A DNA stretch of 13,433 nucleotides, from NCBI GenBank assembly GCA_014379045.1, contig JACMMK010000195.1:1-13433 (forward strand), given 5' to 3'. Numbering within the stretch: position 1 is the first letter of the stretch; every line of letters begins with the position of its first letter. The notes under the pieces were generated by a model. That model saw nothing but the letters and a program-made list of their open reading frames with translations. It searched no databases and was not told the DNA's origin. Position numbers and translations under genes: made by a program. Origin of the DNA: Burkholderiales bacterium (GTDB lineage Bacteria > Pseudomonadota > Gammaproteobacteria > Burkholderiales > CAIKXV01). Positions 1 to 6,296 of this stretch are shown piece by piece.

Positions 1-2192
1 AGGATCGCTGCATCGCGCCCGCGCGCGGCGGGGGACGTCGGCCGTTTGCTGCCGTCGGCACCTTTGCCCGGGGCTTCGAAGTGGCGAAACCCGTGCTGAT
101 CGGTTTGCGACGCGTTCGCAGGCCCGCCCGCAGTGGGCGCATTGCCGGCGAGCCACTGGCTGAAATCGGCAACATCGCCGCGGTGCCTGAGCAGTTCGGC
201 GATCGCGGCGGCCGCGGTTGCGAGATAGCGGGGCAGGTCACCGGTCGCCCCAGCGGCGTCGACGTGTTCGACCGGATCGTGGCCGATGCGAAACGCGCGG
301 CCTTCATAGGCCGCCTGAAGGTTGGCGAGCGTGCCGGTGAAGAACGTGGTGTACGCGCGCTCGACAATCGGGTCACGCACGCCCGGCAGCATGTCGACGT
401 CGAATACCTGGAAGAAGAGCGGCAGCGAAAACTGCTGGCGGGCAAAGATTTCGACCGTCGTCTGTCCGGTGCCGGTGCGAATGAACGACACGCTGCCGTC
501 GTCGTGGCGAGCACTGTCGTTGGCGCTGCGGACAGTGCGCCAGTACAGGGTCTGCCGATCCTTGCCGTAGCGGATCGCTTCGAGCTTCTCGACGTCGATG
601 AGGGCGCCCCCGAACAACACCATCCAGTTGGGTTGCTGCAGGTAGAGGTTGCGTTCGACCTGATGGACGATGCGACCACGACGATCGTGCTGGACCGCGA
701 GCGTGCTGCCGCCGATGTAATCGTTCATGTACTGGATCGCGCGCGCGATGTCGACGGTGCGCGTGAAACGCTCGAAGTCGATCGGGAACACATGCGCGCC
801 CGAGAACACGATCGCCCCATCGACATGGCGCCAGCGCAGGCCGAGTCGATTTGCGGGAAAGCGCTCGAGCAACTGTTGGTACGGCGCGAGGTAAGTGGCA
901 ATGGCATCGTAGTCCGCGGGCGCGTAGTGGGCCGGGTCGAGCGTGAGCGGCGCGACGCGGCGGCGCAGCCGCCCTTTGGAGAACAGCGTGTTCTGCGCAG
1001 CGAGGGCGGCGTCGATGCGGGCGATCGCATAATTGACGAGGACGACGATCCAGAACGTTCGAGGGTTGTCGTCGATACGCGTCATCAACGGCGCCACCAT
1101 CGCGTTGATACGGTCGTTGTAGAAGTCGCGCAAAGCGAAGCGCTCGCGATCCACATCCTGGAACCAGGCGGCGGCGATCGGCCCCAGCGCATCGGAGGCA
1201 TTGCGCAGGCGCGCCAAATGGGCGATCAGCGGATGTACGTTCCGCCACAACGGGTATGGGGCGAGATCACCGATCACCTCGTAGCGTGCGGGCAGACCGA
1301 TGTTGCGCAACGCAGCCGCATTGACCGGCGAGGCATAGGGGTCCGCGCCCATCTTCGCCGCCCCTGCCCAATCGGCCAGCAGCGCATCCGGGCTCGCGAT
1401 GAAGGTGTGCGTCGCGAGAGCGCGCGGTGCGCGGTGTCCGGCACCGCCGTGGCCACTGTCGAAGGCATCGATGATGTTGAAATGGGGCGGGGCGCGGCGC
1501 AGGATCTCCAGGCAGGCATCCGGTGTCGTACGTAGTCGAGACCGGGCGTTCGCGTCTGTGCCTGCGGCGATGCCCGCGAGGTTATGTACGCACAGTGCGA
1601 ATACGCAGTCTTCGTGCGTCCGGTTCTTGGCAAAGTTGATCCGGAAGGCGGCCTCCGACCAGTGGGTGCTGATCGGACACGATGCGCTGCCGTTCGATGC
1701 TCCCGCTTCCGGCAACCCGCTGCACAGATCTGCGATTTCGTAGACCCGGCCCTTCGCGGTATGGAACTGATAGCCAACCAGCTCGGGCACCACCATCGGA
1801 TCGCGGTTGTGCAACCAGCCATCGGGCTCGTTGCGACCTTCAGCGACCGCGACGTTGCGATATTCGCGATCGTGGAGCAGGTCGATCAAATGCTCGACCA
1901 ATGCCGGCTCGGTGCCGCCCGGAGCGTGTGCCGCGAAAAAATCCAGATCGGGCTTGATGACGATGCGCAACCCGCGGCGAGTCTCGCCGCTCGCGCGCTG
2001 GGCGCGGGCAATGTGCTGCCAGAATCCAGCACTTTGCAACGCCTGCTCGAGCAGCGCGAGCGGTTCGCCGCCGGGCTGCTGCGCGATCACGACCTTGACC
2101 GGCGCGCGGCGCGGGATGCGTTCAGTGGTCTGCGTCGAAGCCGTACGCGAAGGGGCACGGCGCGCGCTGCGCGCGTTGTCGTTGTCAGTCAT
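1..2192 (-). CDS. DUF362-domain protein with C-terminal START/SRPBCC-like region (partial, C-terminus beyond left edge)
   Basis: An uninterrupted minus-strand frame of 730 codons starts at ATG 2192-2190 and runs off the window without a stop. Residues 1-31 are basic and probably disordered. A DUF362-type domain spans about 32-300. Its signatures are an RINFAKNRTH segment near 182-191, followed by a VHNLAG element, then IDAFDSGHGG near 241-250 and an ATHTFIASPDALLADWAG segment with MGADPY. Residues about 300-500 are a helix-rich linker with one hydrophobic stretch (FWIVVLVNYAIA). Residues about 500-620 (YWRTVRSANDSARHDDG, then FARQQFSLPLFFQ) look like a START/SRPBCC fold; I infer this from pattern only. 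The tail is low-complexity, rich in Gly, Ala and Pro. DUF362 has no settled function, although some members carry ferredoxin-like Fe-S clusters; no CxxCxxC cluster is visible here. No clear Shine-Dalgarno precedes the ATG. The gene is divergent from the propeller gene at 2289. Confidence 0.85.
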   Translation of the reverse strand, partial: MTDNDNARSARRAPSRTASTQTTERIPRRAPVKVVIAQQPGGEPLALLEQALQSAGFWQHIARAQRASGETRRGLRIVIKPDLDFFAAHAPGGTEPALVEHLIDLLHDREYRNVAVAEGRNEPDGWLHNRDPMVVPELVGYQFHTAKGRVYEIADLCSGLPEAGASNGSASCPISTHWSEAAFRINFAKNRTHEDCVFALCVHNLAGIAAGTDANARSRLRTTPDACLEILRRAPPHFNIIDAFDSGHGGAGHRAPRALATHTFIASPDALLADWAGAAKMGADPYASPVNAAALRNIGLPARYEVIGDLAPYPLWRNVHPLIAHLARLRNASDALGPIAAAWFQDVDRERFALRDFYNDRINAMVAPLMTRIDDNPRTFWIVVLVNYAIARIDAALAAQNTLFSKGRLRRRVAPLTLDPAHYAPADYDAIATYLAPYQQLLERFPANRLGLRWRHVDGAIVFSGAHVFPIDFERFTRTVDIARAIQYMNDYIGGSTLAVQHDRRGRIVHQVERNLYLQQPNWMVLFGGALIDVEKLEAIRYGKDRQTLYWRTVRSANDSARHDDGSVSFIRTGTGQTTVEIFARQQFSLPLFFQVFDVDMLPGVRDPIVERAYTTFFTGTLANLQAAYEGRAFRIGHDPVEHVDAAGATGDLPRYLATAAAAIAELLRHRGDVADFSQWLAGNAPTAGGPANASQTDQHGFRHFEAPGKGADGSKRPTSPAARGRDAAI

Positions 2193-2288
2193 GGTGCCGA
2201 TGGTAAATAATAACGACCGCCCGCTCCACCCGCGCCACAGTGCCGGATGCACCGGCGTTGAGATTCCGAGCGGAGAAAAACGGAAGCG
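2193..2288. promoter_or_regulatory. Divergent intergenic region between the DUF362 and propeller genes
   Basis: This 96-bp gap separates two genes read in opposite directions, so it must hold both promoters or one shared element. It contains one AT-rich tract, GTAAATAATAACG at about 2203-2215, in otherwise GC-rich DNA. Read on the minus strand it offers a -10-like TTATTATTT very close to the DUF362 start, which would give a very short leader. For the plus-strand gene, GGAG at 2272-2275 and GGAAG at 2282-2286 are purine-rich candidate ribosome-binding sites. I see no convincing paired -35/-10 boxes. Confidence 0.4.
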
Positions 2289-3578
2289 ATGAAAGCGTAT
2301 CCCTATCGGTTCCATATCGCGCTCGATGGCAACGGTCTGAATGGCCTCGAGGGACGGGCCGGCGTCTGTCAATTCCTGTTCGATCCCGCCGACAACTCGT
2401 ACGCGCACAAGATCAGCTACTTCGACGGCATCGCGGGCGGACACGCAGTCAGCGTCAACCCGGCTGGCACGATCGGCTTTCTCGGCAATACCGGCCAGCA
2501 CCTACTGCTCTACGATGCGCTCGATTGCGCCGACATCGCACGCCAGTCGACGCTTCGCTTCGAGACCAACGATACCTCGCTGCGTGGAAGCACCCACGCG
2601 GTGTGGCTCTCCGACCGCGAATTCGTCACCGCCATCGGCGACTATTTCTATCGCTTCGACGTGAACGATCTCGGCGCCGGGCGCAGGCTCGGCGCACACG
2701 CGGTCAAGCTGCCCCATGCGATCAAGCTGAGCGCCTCGGGCAGGTACCTGGTCTACGGGTCGATGGATCACCCGCGCATGGGGCGCGCCGGTGAAGCGCG
2801 CGAGGTCGGCATCTTCGAACTCGCGACCGGGAGTGCGCGCCGCATCGAGTTGCCGGCCACCTGCTGGCACGTCGTTACCGATGCGACCCAGGACGTGTTC
2901 TATTGCCTGTCGTTCCGGGTGCTGCCGCAGGCCTACGAGGATTATCACGAATGGGCGATGGCGTACCTGAAGGAGTATGCATTCGAGATCGACGCCGAGA
3001 GTGGACAGGTGCTTCGGCACTGGGTCTGCAGCCGTGATGTACCGGCCCACATCAACTCGGACGTGACGCTGTCGGAGCGCGAGCTGATCTTCTGCACCGG
3101 CGCGAGCCAGACGATCGTGTTCATCGATCGCGCCTCGTTCGCGCGCTATCGAATGATCGACGAGCGTCCCGATCTCGCCACGCTCGCCGTCAACAAGCGC
3201 GCGCTCGCGAGCCAGGTGGCCGACGCGCTGTCGCGCGGGAGCCTGATTCCCGACAGTCGCCATTTCGTGAGCGCGGTGCGGATCTCCCGCTTCGGCATTC
3301 TCGATTCGGTCTATGCCTGCCAGCTGTCGGCCGATCAGTCGCTGCTGTTCACGGCGAACCGCGGGCTCAACCACATCACGGTCTACGACTACCCGTCGAA
3401 CGAGATCCGCCTGCAGGTGAAGATGCCGGACCTGCACGAGTACGTGGCGCTGCCGCGCAGCGCCGACCCGCGGCTCGGCTTCCATCACGGCTATCTGTGC
3501 AGCCCCGCACCTGCCGCCACGGAGAACGGCGCGCGCCGGCTCAAGCGGGCTCGACCACGATCGCGCGGAAGTCGTTGA
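2289..3578 (+). CDS. Beta-propeller-like protein of unknown function
   Basis: 429 aa, ATG at 2289 behind a purine-rich GGAGAAAAACGGAAG stretch. I do not recognise a named family. There is no signal peptide or membrane segment, so it is probably cytoplasmic. The sequence has propeller-like repeats of the YVTN/WD type. Five of them open with a histidine-led strand: HAVSVNPAGTIGFLG (H52), HAVWLSDREFVTAIG (H103), HAIKLSASGRYLVYG (H143), HVVTDATQDVFYCLS (H194) and HINSDVTLSERELIF (H254). A sixth, YACQLSADQSLLFTANRG at about 342-359, lacks the histidine. An HHGYLC element sits at 399-404. The last 12 or so residues (RLKRARPRSRGSR) are basic and overlap the 3' end of ttuD on the other strand. The divergent DUF362 gene may be a functional partner. 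The frame is well supported; any enzymatic role is speculation. Confidence 0.8.
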   Translation: MKAYPYRFHIALDGNGLNGLEGRAGVCQFLFDPADNSYAHKISYFDGIAGGHAVSVNPAGTIGFLGNTGQHLLLYDALDCADIARQSTLRFETNDTSLRGSTHAVWLSDREFVTAIGDYFYRFDVNDLGAGRRLGAHAVKLPHAIKLSASGRYLVYGSMDHPRMGRAGEAREVGIFELATGSARRIELPATCWHVVTDATQDVFYCLSFRVLPQAYEDYHEWAMAYLKEYAFEIDAESGQVLRHWVCSRDVPAHINSDVTLSERELIFCTGASQTIVFIDRASFARYRMIDERPDLATLAVNKRALASQVADALSRGSLIPDSRHFVSAVRISRFGILDSVYACQLSADQSLLFTANRGLNHITVYDYPSNEIRLQVKMPDLHEYVALPRSADPRLGFHHGYLCSPAPAATENGARRLKRARPRSRGSR

Positions 3579-4818
3579 CGTTCGTATGCGTCGGTCCGGT
3601 GACCACGAGATCGCCGAGTTGCTGGAAGAAGGAGAAGCCGTCGTTGCGCGCGAGGAACTCGGACGGGTTCAGACCGAGCGCCTGCGCGCGCTTCCAGGTC
3701 GTGGGGACGAAGACCGCGCCGGCGAAGGCCTCGGTGCCGTCGATGCCGTCGGTGTCTGCGGCCATTGCATGCATGCGTGCCCTTCCATGCAGCGCACATG
3801 CGAGCGCCAGCAGGAACTCGGCATTGCGTCCACCCCGCCCGTCACCGCGCACCGTCACCGTCGTCTCGCCGCCCGAGAGCAATACGCAGGGTGCGGCGAC
3901 CGGCTGCCCATGCGCGATCACCTGCTGCGCGATGCCTGCGTGCATGCGCGCGACCTCGCGCGCCTCGCCTTCGATCGAGTCACCGAGAATGAGCGGCGTG
4001 TAGCCGGCATCGCGCGCCAGCGCTGCCGCCGCTTCGAGCGCATCCTGCGGGCGCGCGACCAGGTGTGTCTCGGCGTGCGCCAAGCGCACGTCGCCGGGTT
4101 TCGGCGTTTCCGCCTCGCGCGAGTGCAGGAATTCGAACACGCGCCCGGGCTCGCGCAGCCGATACTTTTCGAGCACCGCGAACGCGTCGGCCACGGTCGT
4201 GTCGTCGACGATGGTCGGCCCCGAGGCGATCACAGCCAGATCGTCGCCGGGTACATCGGAGATCACGAGTGTCACCAGACGCGCCGGGTGGCAGGCGAGC
4301 GCGAGACGACCACCCTTGACCCGCGACACGTGCTTGCGCACGCAGTTCATCTCCGCGATGTCCGCGCCCGAGCGAAGCAGCGCTCGCGCCAACGACTGCT
4401 TGTCTTCGAGGGTCAGGCCCACGGGCGGACAGGTAAGCAGCGCTGACCCGCCGCCCGAAATCAGGCAGACGACGAGATCGCGCGAATCGAGGTCGGCAAC
4501 CAGGTCGAGGATGCGCAGGGTTGCCGCGACCCCGGCGCCGTCCGGAACAGGATGCGCGGCCTCGACGACCTCGATGCGTCGGCACGGCAGCGCATGGCCG
4601 TAACGCGTGATGACCAGTCCTTCGATCCGGTCGAGTCGGTCGGCCCAGGCGTGCTCGACGGCACGCGCCATCGACGCCGCAGCCTTGCCCGCGCCGATGA
4701 CGAGGGTGCGGCCGTCGCGCGCGGGCTGCGGCAGATAGTGCGACAGGCAGCGCATCGGATCGGCGGCACCGATCGCCGCGCGGAACATGGCTTCGAGCAG
4801 CGCGCGGGGATCACTCAT
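3541..4818 (-). CDS. ttuD: Glycerate 2-kinase (GckA/TtuD type, DUF4147 plus MOFRL domains)
   Basis: 425 aa, full length for the family. It phosphorylates D-glycerate to 2-phosphoglycerate in the cytoplasm; older annotation often calls it hydroxypyruvate reductase. The N-terminal DUF4147 domain (about 5-235) shows GAGKAAASM at 42-50, LISGGGSALL at 119-128, the CVRKHVSRVKGGRLA segment at 159-173 and SDVPGDDLAVIASGPT at 187-202. The C-terminal MOFRL domain (about 305-420) shows LLSGGETTVTVRG from 313, GRGGRNAEFLLALA at 327-340, ADTDGIDGTEAFAG at 354-367 and TGPTHTNVNDFR at 407-418. All expected motifs are present. The start is fixed by AGGAG seven bases upstream and by an ATGA overlap with a small ORF. 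Its 3' end overlaps the convergent propeller gene by 38 bp. The upstream neighbour glxR makes its substrate. gckA is an equally good symbol. Confidence 0.93.
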   Translation of the reverse strand: MSDPRALLEAMFRAAIGAADPMRCLSHYLPQPARDGRTLVIGAGKAAASMARAVEHAWADRLDRIEGLVITRYGHALPCRRIEVVEAAHPVPDGAGVAATLRILDLVADLDSRDLVVCLISGGGSALLTCPPVGLTLEDKQSLARALLRSGADIAEMNCVRKHVSRVKGGRLALACHPARLVTLVISDVPGDDLAVIASGPTIVDDTTVADAFAVLEKYRLREPGRVFEFLHSREAETPKPGDVRLAHAETHLVARPQDALEAAAALARDAGYTPLILGDSIEGEAREVARMHAGIAQQVIAHGQPVAAPCVLLSGGETTVTVRGDGRGGRNAEFLLALACALHGRARMHAMAADTDGIDGTEAFAGAVFVPTTWKRAQALGLNPSEFLARNDGFSFFQQLGDLVVTGPTHTNVNDFRAIVVEPA

Positions 4819-4865
4819 CGTCCTTCTCCTGCGTCCCGGATCGAAGGATTGCCGGGGACGCTGAG
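4814..4865 (-). promoter_or_regulatory. Inverted repeat that could mask the ttuD start codon
   Basis: On the minus-strand transcript, CTCAGCGTCC (4865-4856), inside small ORF A, can pair with GGACGATGAG (4823-4814), which contains the ttuD ATG. Nine of ten positions pair. The ttuD Shine-Dalgarno AGGAG falls in the loop next to the 3' arm. Ribosomes translating small ORF A would melt the 5' arm, which is the usual geometry of translational coupling. The pairing is seen in sequence; the regulatory role is inferred. Confidence 0.45.
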
Positions 4866-4940
4866 CGAGCCCGACTCGGCGACGTCGATCCCGTCACCTT
4901 TCAGGTGACGGGTCCTTCGCCGCGGGCCTCGCGTGCTCAT
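4815..4940 (-). CDS. Small ORF A, 41 aa, translationally coupled to ttuD
   Basis: Reads MSTRGPRRRTRHLKG, then DGIDVAESGSLSVPG, then NPSIRDAGEGR, then TGA. The stop overlaps the ttuD start as ATGA (4818-4815). A Shine-Dalgarno-like AGGGA lies just upstream of its own ATG, inside the previous repeat copy. Its last codons (GCA GGA GAA GGA) form the AGGAG ribosome-binding site of ttuD. It is 32 of 41 residues... counting by codon, 10 codons differ from small ORF B and five of those changes are synonymous, so 36 of 41 residues are identical. The peptide has a basic N-terminus and no signal, membrane segment or cysteine. I do not recognise the family. It could be a leader peptide whose translation matters more than its product, or an incidental frame in a repeat element. 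Confidence 0.5.
   Translation of the reverse strand: MSTRGPRRRTRHLKGDGIDVAESGSLSVPGNPSIRDAGEGR
4890..4912. other. Perfect 10-bp-stem hairpin in repeat copy A
   Basis: CCCGTCACCT at 4890-4899, loop TTC, AGGTGACGGG at 4903-4912. There is no T-tract after it on either strand, so it is not a standard Rho-independent terminator. It lies inside small ORF A, where it encodes the RHLKGDG stretch. The copy in repeat B is identical. Confidence 0.9.
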
Positions 4941-4987
4941 CGTCCCTCGCTTCCGTCCCGGATCGAAGGACGCCCAGGGACGATGAG
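4936..4987 (-). promoter_or_regulatory. Perfect 12-bp inverted repeat that could mask the small ORF A start
   Basis: On the minus-strand transcript, CTCATCGTCCCT (4987-4976) pairs perfectly with AGGGACGATGAG (4947-4936). The 3' arm contains both the AGGGA ribosome-binding site and the ATG of small ORF A. A nested GTCC/GGAC pair at 4955-4958 and 4968-4971 could extend the structure. It is the equivalent of the element at the ttuD start. Confidence 0.5.
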
Positions 4988-5062
4988 AGAGCCCGACTCG
5001 GCTACGTCGATCCCGTCACCTTTCAGGTGACGGGTCCCTCGCCGCGGGCCTCGCGTGCTCAT
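4937..5062 (-). CDS. Small ORF B, 41 aa, near-identical paralogue upstream of small ORF A
   Basis: Reads MSTRGPRRGTRHLKG, then DGIDVAESGSLIVPG, then RPSIRDGSEGR, then TGA, overlapping the start of small ORF A as ATGA (4940-4937). The residues that differ from copy A are G9/R, I27/S, R31/N, G37/A and S38/G. The same frame stays open upstream to about 5236, inside the 3' end of glxR, but homology with copy A begins only at the ATG at 5062, which is why I choose that start. No good Shine-Dalgarno precedes it (GGATGGG about 17 bases upstream at best). The glxR stop is 86 bp upstream, so it may be on the same transcript. Function unknown. Confidence 0.42.
   Translation of the reverse strand: MSTRGPRRGTRHLKGDGIDVAESGSLIVPGRPSIRDGSEGR
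5012..5034. other. Perfect 10-bp-stem hairpin in repeat copy B
   Basis: Exact duplicate, 122 bp away, of the hairpin at 4890-4912: CCCGTCACCT, TTC loop, AGGTGACGGG. It has no flanking T-tract and lies inside small ORF B at the same codons. Confidence 0.9.
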
Positions 5063-5148
5063 CGCGATGCGCGCGCCCATCCGGCGACGGCCGGCGACGC
5101 TCGACGTTGGGTGTGTATCGTGCGCCTCGGGTTCACGCTCGACACCCC

Positions 5149-6033
5149 TCAGCCCGCGACCGGCTTGCTCGCGAGCGCCTCGAGCGCTTTCACCATCGCC
5201 GAGTGGTCCCACTGCGCGCCGCCCATTCCCACGCACGCCCCGAACAGTTCCTGCGCGGTCGCGGTGTTGGGCAGGCTCATTCCCATTGCCCGGGCACCGG
5301 CGAGGGCGAGGTTCAGATCCTTCTGATGCAACTCGATCCGGAAGCCCGGCGCGAACGTTCGCTTGACCATCCGCTCGCCGTGCACCTCGAGCACGCGCGA
5401 GGCAGCGAAGCCACCCATCAGTGCCTCGCGCACCCGCGCAGGGTCGGCACCTGCCTTGGCGGCGAACACCAATGCCTCGGCGACTGCCTCGATGTTCAAC
5501 GCGACGATGATCTGATTGCAGACCTTGCAGGTCTGGCCATCGCCGACGGCGCCGACCCGCGTGATGTTCTTGCCCATCAGTTCGAACAACGGCCTGACGC
5601 GTTCAAAGACGTCGGGATCAGCACCGACCATGATCGTCAGCGATGCGGCTTTCGCGCCGACCTCGCCGCCCGACACCGGCGCGTCTACATAGTCGCAACC
5701 GAGCGCAGCGATCCGTTCGGCGAAGGCCTTGGTCGCAATCGGCGAGATCGAGCTCATGTCGATCACGGTCTTGCCCGAAGACAGGCCGGCGGCAACGCCC
5801 GTCTCGTCGAACAACACGCGCTCAACATCCGGCGTATCGGGCACCATCAGGATCACGAGGTCGGCGCGGCGCGCGACGTCGGCCCCGCTCGCGCAGGCAA
5901 TGCCGCCGGCTGCGCTGAGCTCGGGCGGCACCCCACTGCGGCTGTGCACGAAGAGGGTGTGGCCACCCTGGATCAGGTTGAGGGCCATCGGCTTGCCCAT
6001 GATGCCCAGACCGATGAATCCGACGTTTGCCAT
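5149..6033 (-). CDS. glxR: Tartronate semialdehyde reductase (2-hydroxy-3-oxopropionate reductase)
   Basis: 294 aa from ATG 6033-6031, preceded by GGGAG seven bases upstream. A longer frame adds 16 residues but starts outside the family's conserved beginning. It is a beta-hydroxyacid dehydrogenase reducing tartronate semialdehyde to D-glycerate with NAD(P)H in the cytoplasm. Visible elements are the Rossmann motif GFIGLGIMGKPMA at 5-17, the substrate-binding signature DAPVSGGEVGAKAA at 117-130, the catalytic-lysine segment GQTCKVCNQ with K170 and N173, and a helical C-terminal domain with HQKDLNLAL. Length is typical. The product feeds TtuD downstream. Partner genes gcl and hyi, often adjacent in glyoxylate utilisation loci, are not in this window. 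3-hydroxyisobutyrate dehydrogenase is the main alternative, but the ttuD neighbour favours this call. Confidence 0.9.
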   Translation of the reverse strand: MANVGFIGLGIMGKPMALNLIQGGHTLFVHSRSGVPPELSAAGGIACASGADVARRADLVILMVPDTPDVERVLFDETGVAAGLSSGKTVIDMSSISPIATKAFAERIAALGCDYVDAPVSGGEVGAKAASLTIMVGADPDVFERVRPLFELMGKNITRVGAVGDGQTCKVCNQIIVALNIEAVAEALVFAAKAGADPARVREALMGGFAASRVLEVHGERMVKRTFAPGFRIELHQKDLNLALAGARAMGMSLPNTATAQELFGACVGMGGAQWDHSAMVKALEALASKPVAG

Positions 6034-6296
6034 CGATGGCTCCCGGTTGCAGGTCTGTCTGTTGAATCCGGCGTGAAGCACGGTCCTGCCGGAGCCTTGC
6101 GACTTTGAAGCGCCGAGTTGCAGCGTCGCTTTGAAACATGAATCTCAAGCGTCGAATGCCTCCGCATTCTACCTGCCCGTTTATAATTCGACGATGCTGT
6201 TGGCTGTCAGGCTTCGCCAACGCGAGCAGCGCGTGGTGCAGTCCTTACACCTTCGCGCGATATCTGTTTTCCGCCCACCCTCCCCGAGCCCTAACG
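6034..6296. promoter_or_regulatory. Divergent promoter region between glxR and the MoxR gene, with inverted repeats
   Basis: This 263-bp gap separates divergent genes. It holds a perfect dyad GAATGC-CTCC-GCATTC at 6154-6169 and a second inverted repeat CGTCGAAT (6150-6157) / ATTCGACG (6186-6193). A consensus TATAAT lies at 6182-6187 on the plus strand, about 110 bp before the MoxR start, without a good -35. On the minus strand TAGAAT at 6171-6166 overlaps the first dyad and could be a -10 for glxR. A regulator bound at the dyad could therefore affect both directions. This is inference from position only. Confidence 0.45.

Larger units (their letters stand above)
4814..5064 (-). repeat. Tandem 122-bp direct repeat, two copies, between glxR and ttuD
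   Basis: The two copies lie at about 4814-4935 and 4936-5057, with an exact 122-bp period. The minus-strand heptamer CGATGAG marks all three junctions (4820-4814, 4942-4936, 5064-5058), the first being the ttuD start itself. The copies differ at 12 positions with no indels. The conserved core includes the plus-strand segment from CGTCACC through CGGGTCC and the GCCGCGGGCCTCGCGTG end. Each copy carries one small ORF and two inverted repeats. Beyond ATGAG, the ttuD coding sequence no longer resembles the unit, so the array stops exactly at the gene start. Confidence 0.95.

Noticed and set aside
81..1535. A 484-codon plus-strand open frame opposite the DUF362 gene.
   Set aside because: It is antisense to a minus-strand frame with clear DUF362 motifs, and its translation is Arg/Val/Asp-rich with no recognisable domain. 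It is a high-GC shadow.
2502..3488. A 328-codon minus-strand open frame inside the propeller gene.
   Set aside because: The plus-strand product has regular repeats and a sensible start; the antisense product is unpatterned.
4890..5034. The two perfect hairpins as Rho-independent terminators, or the array as a minimal CRISPR.
   Set aside because: Neither hairpin is followed by a T-tract. The 122-bp units are contiguous with no unique spacers.
4937..5236. A 99-codon minus-strand frame that includes small ORF B and extends into glxR.
   Set aside because: The upstream part overlaps glxR in another frame and lacks repeat homology; only the 41-codon segment from 5062 is supported by the duplicate copy.
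6138..6296. A 53-codon N-terminal extension of the MoxR ATPase.
   Set aside because: It would start upstream of the TATAAT candidate, is rich in Arg, Cys and Ser, and lies outside the conserved start of MoxR ATPases.
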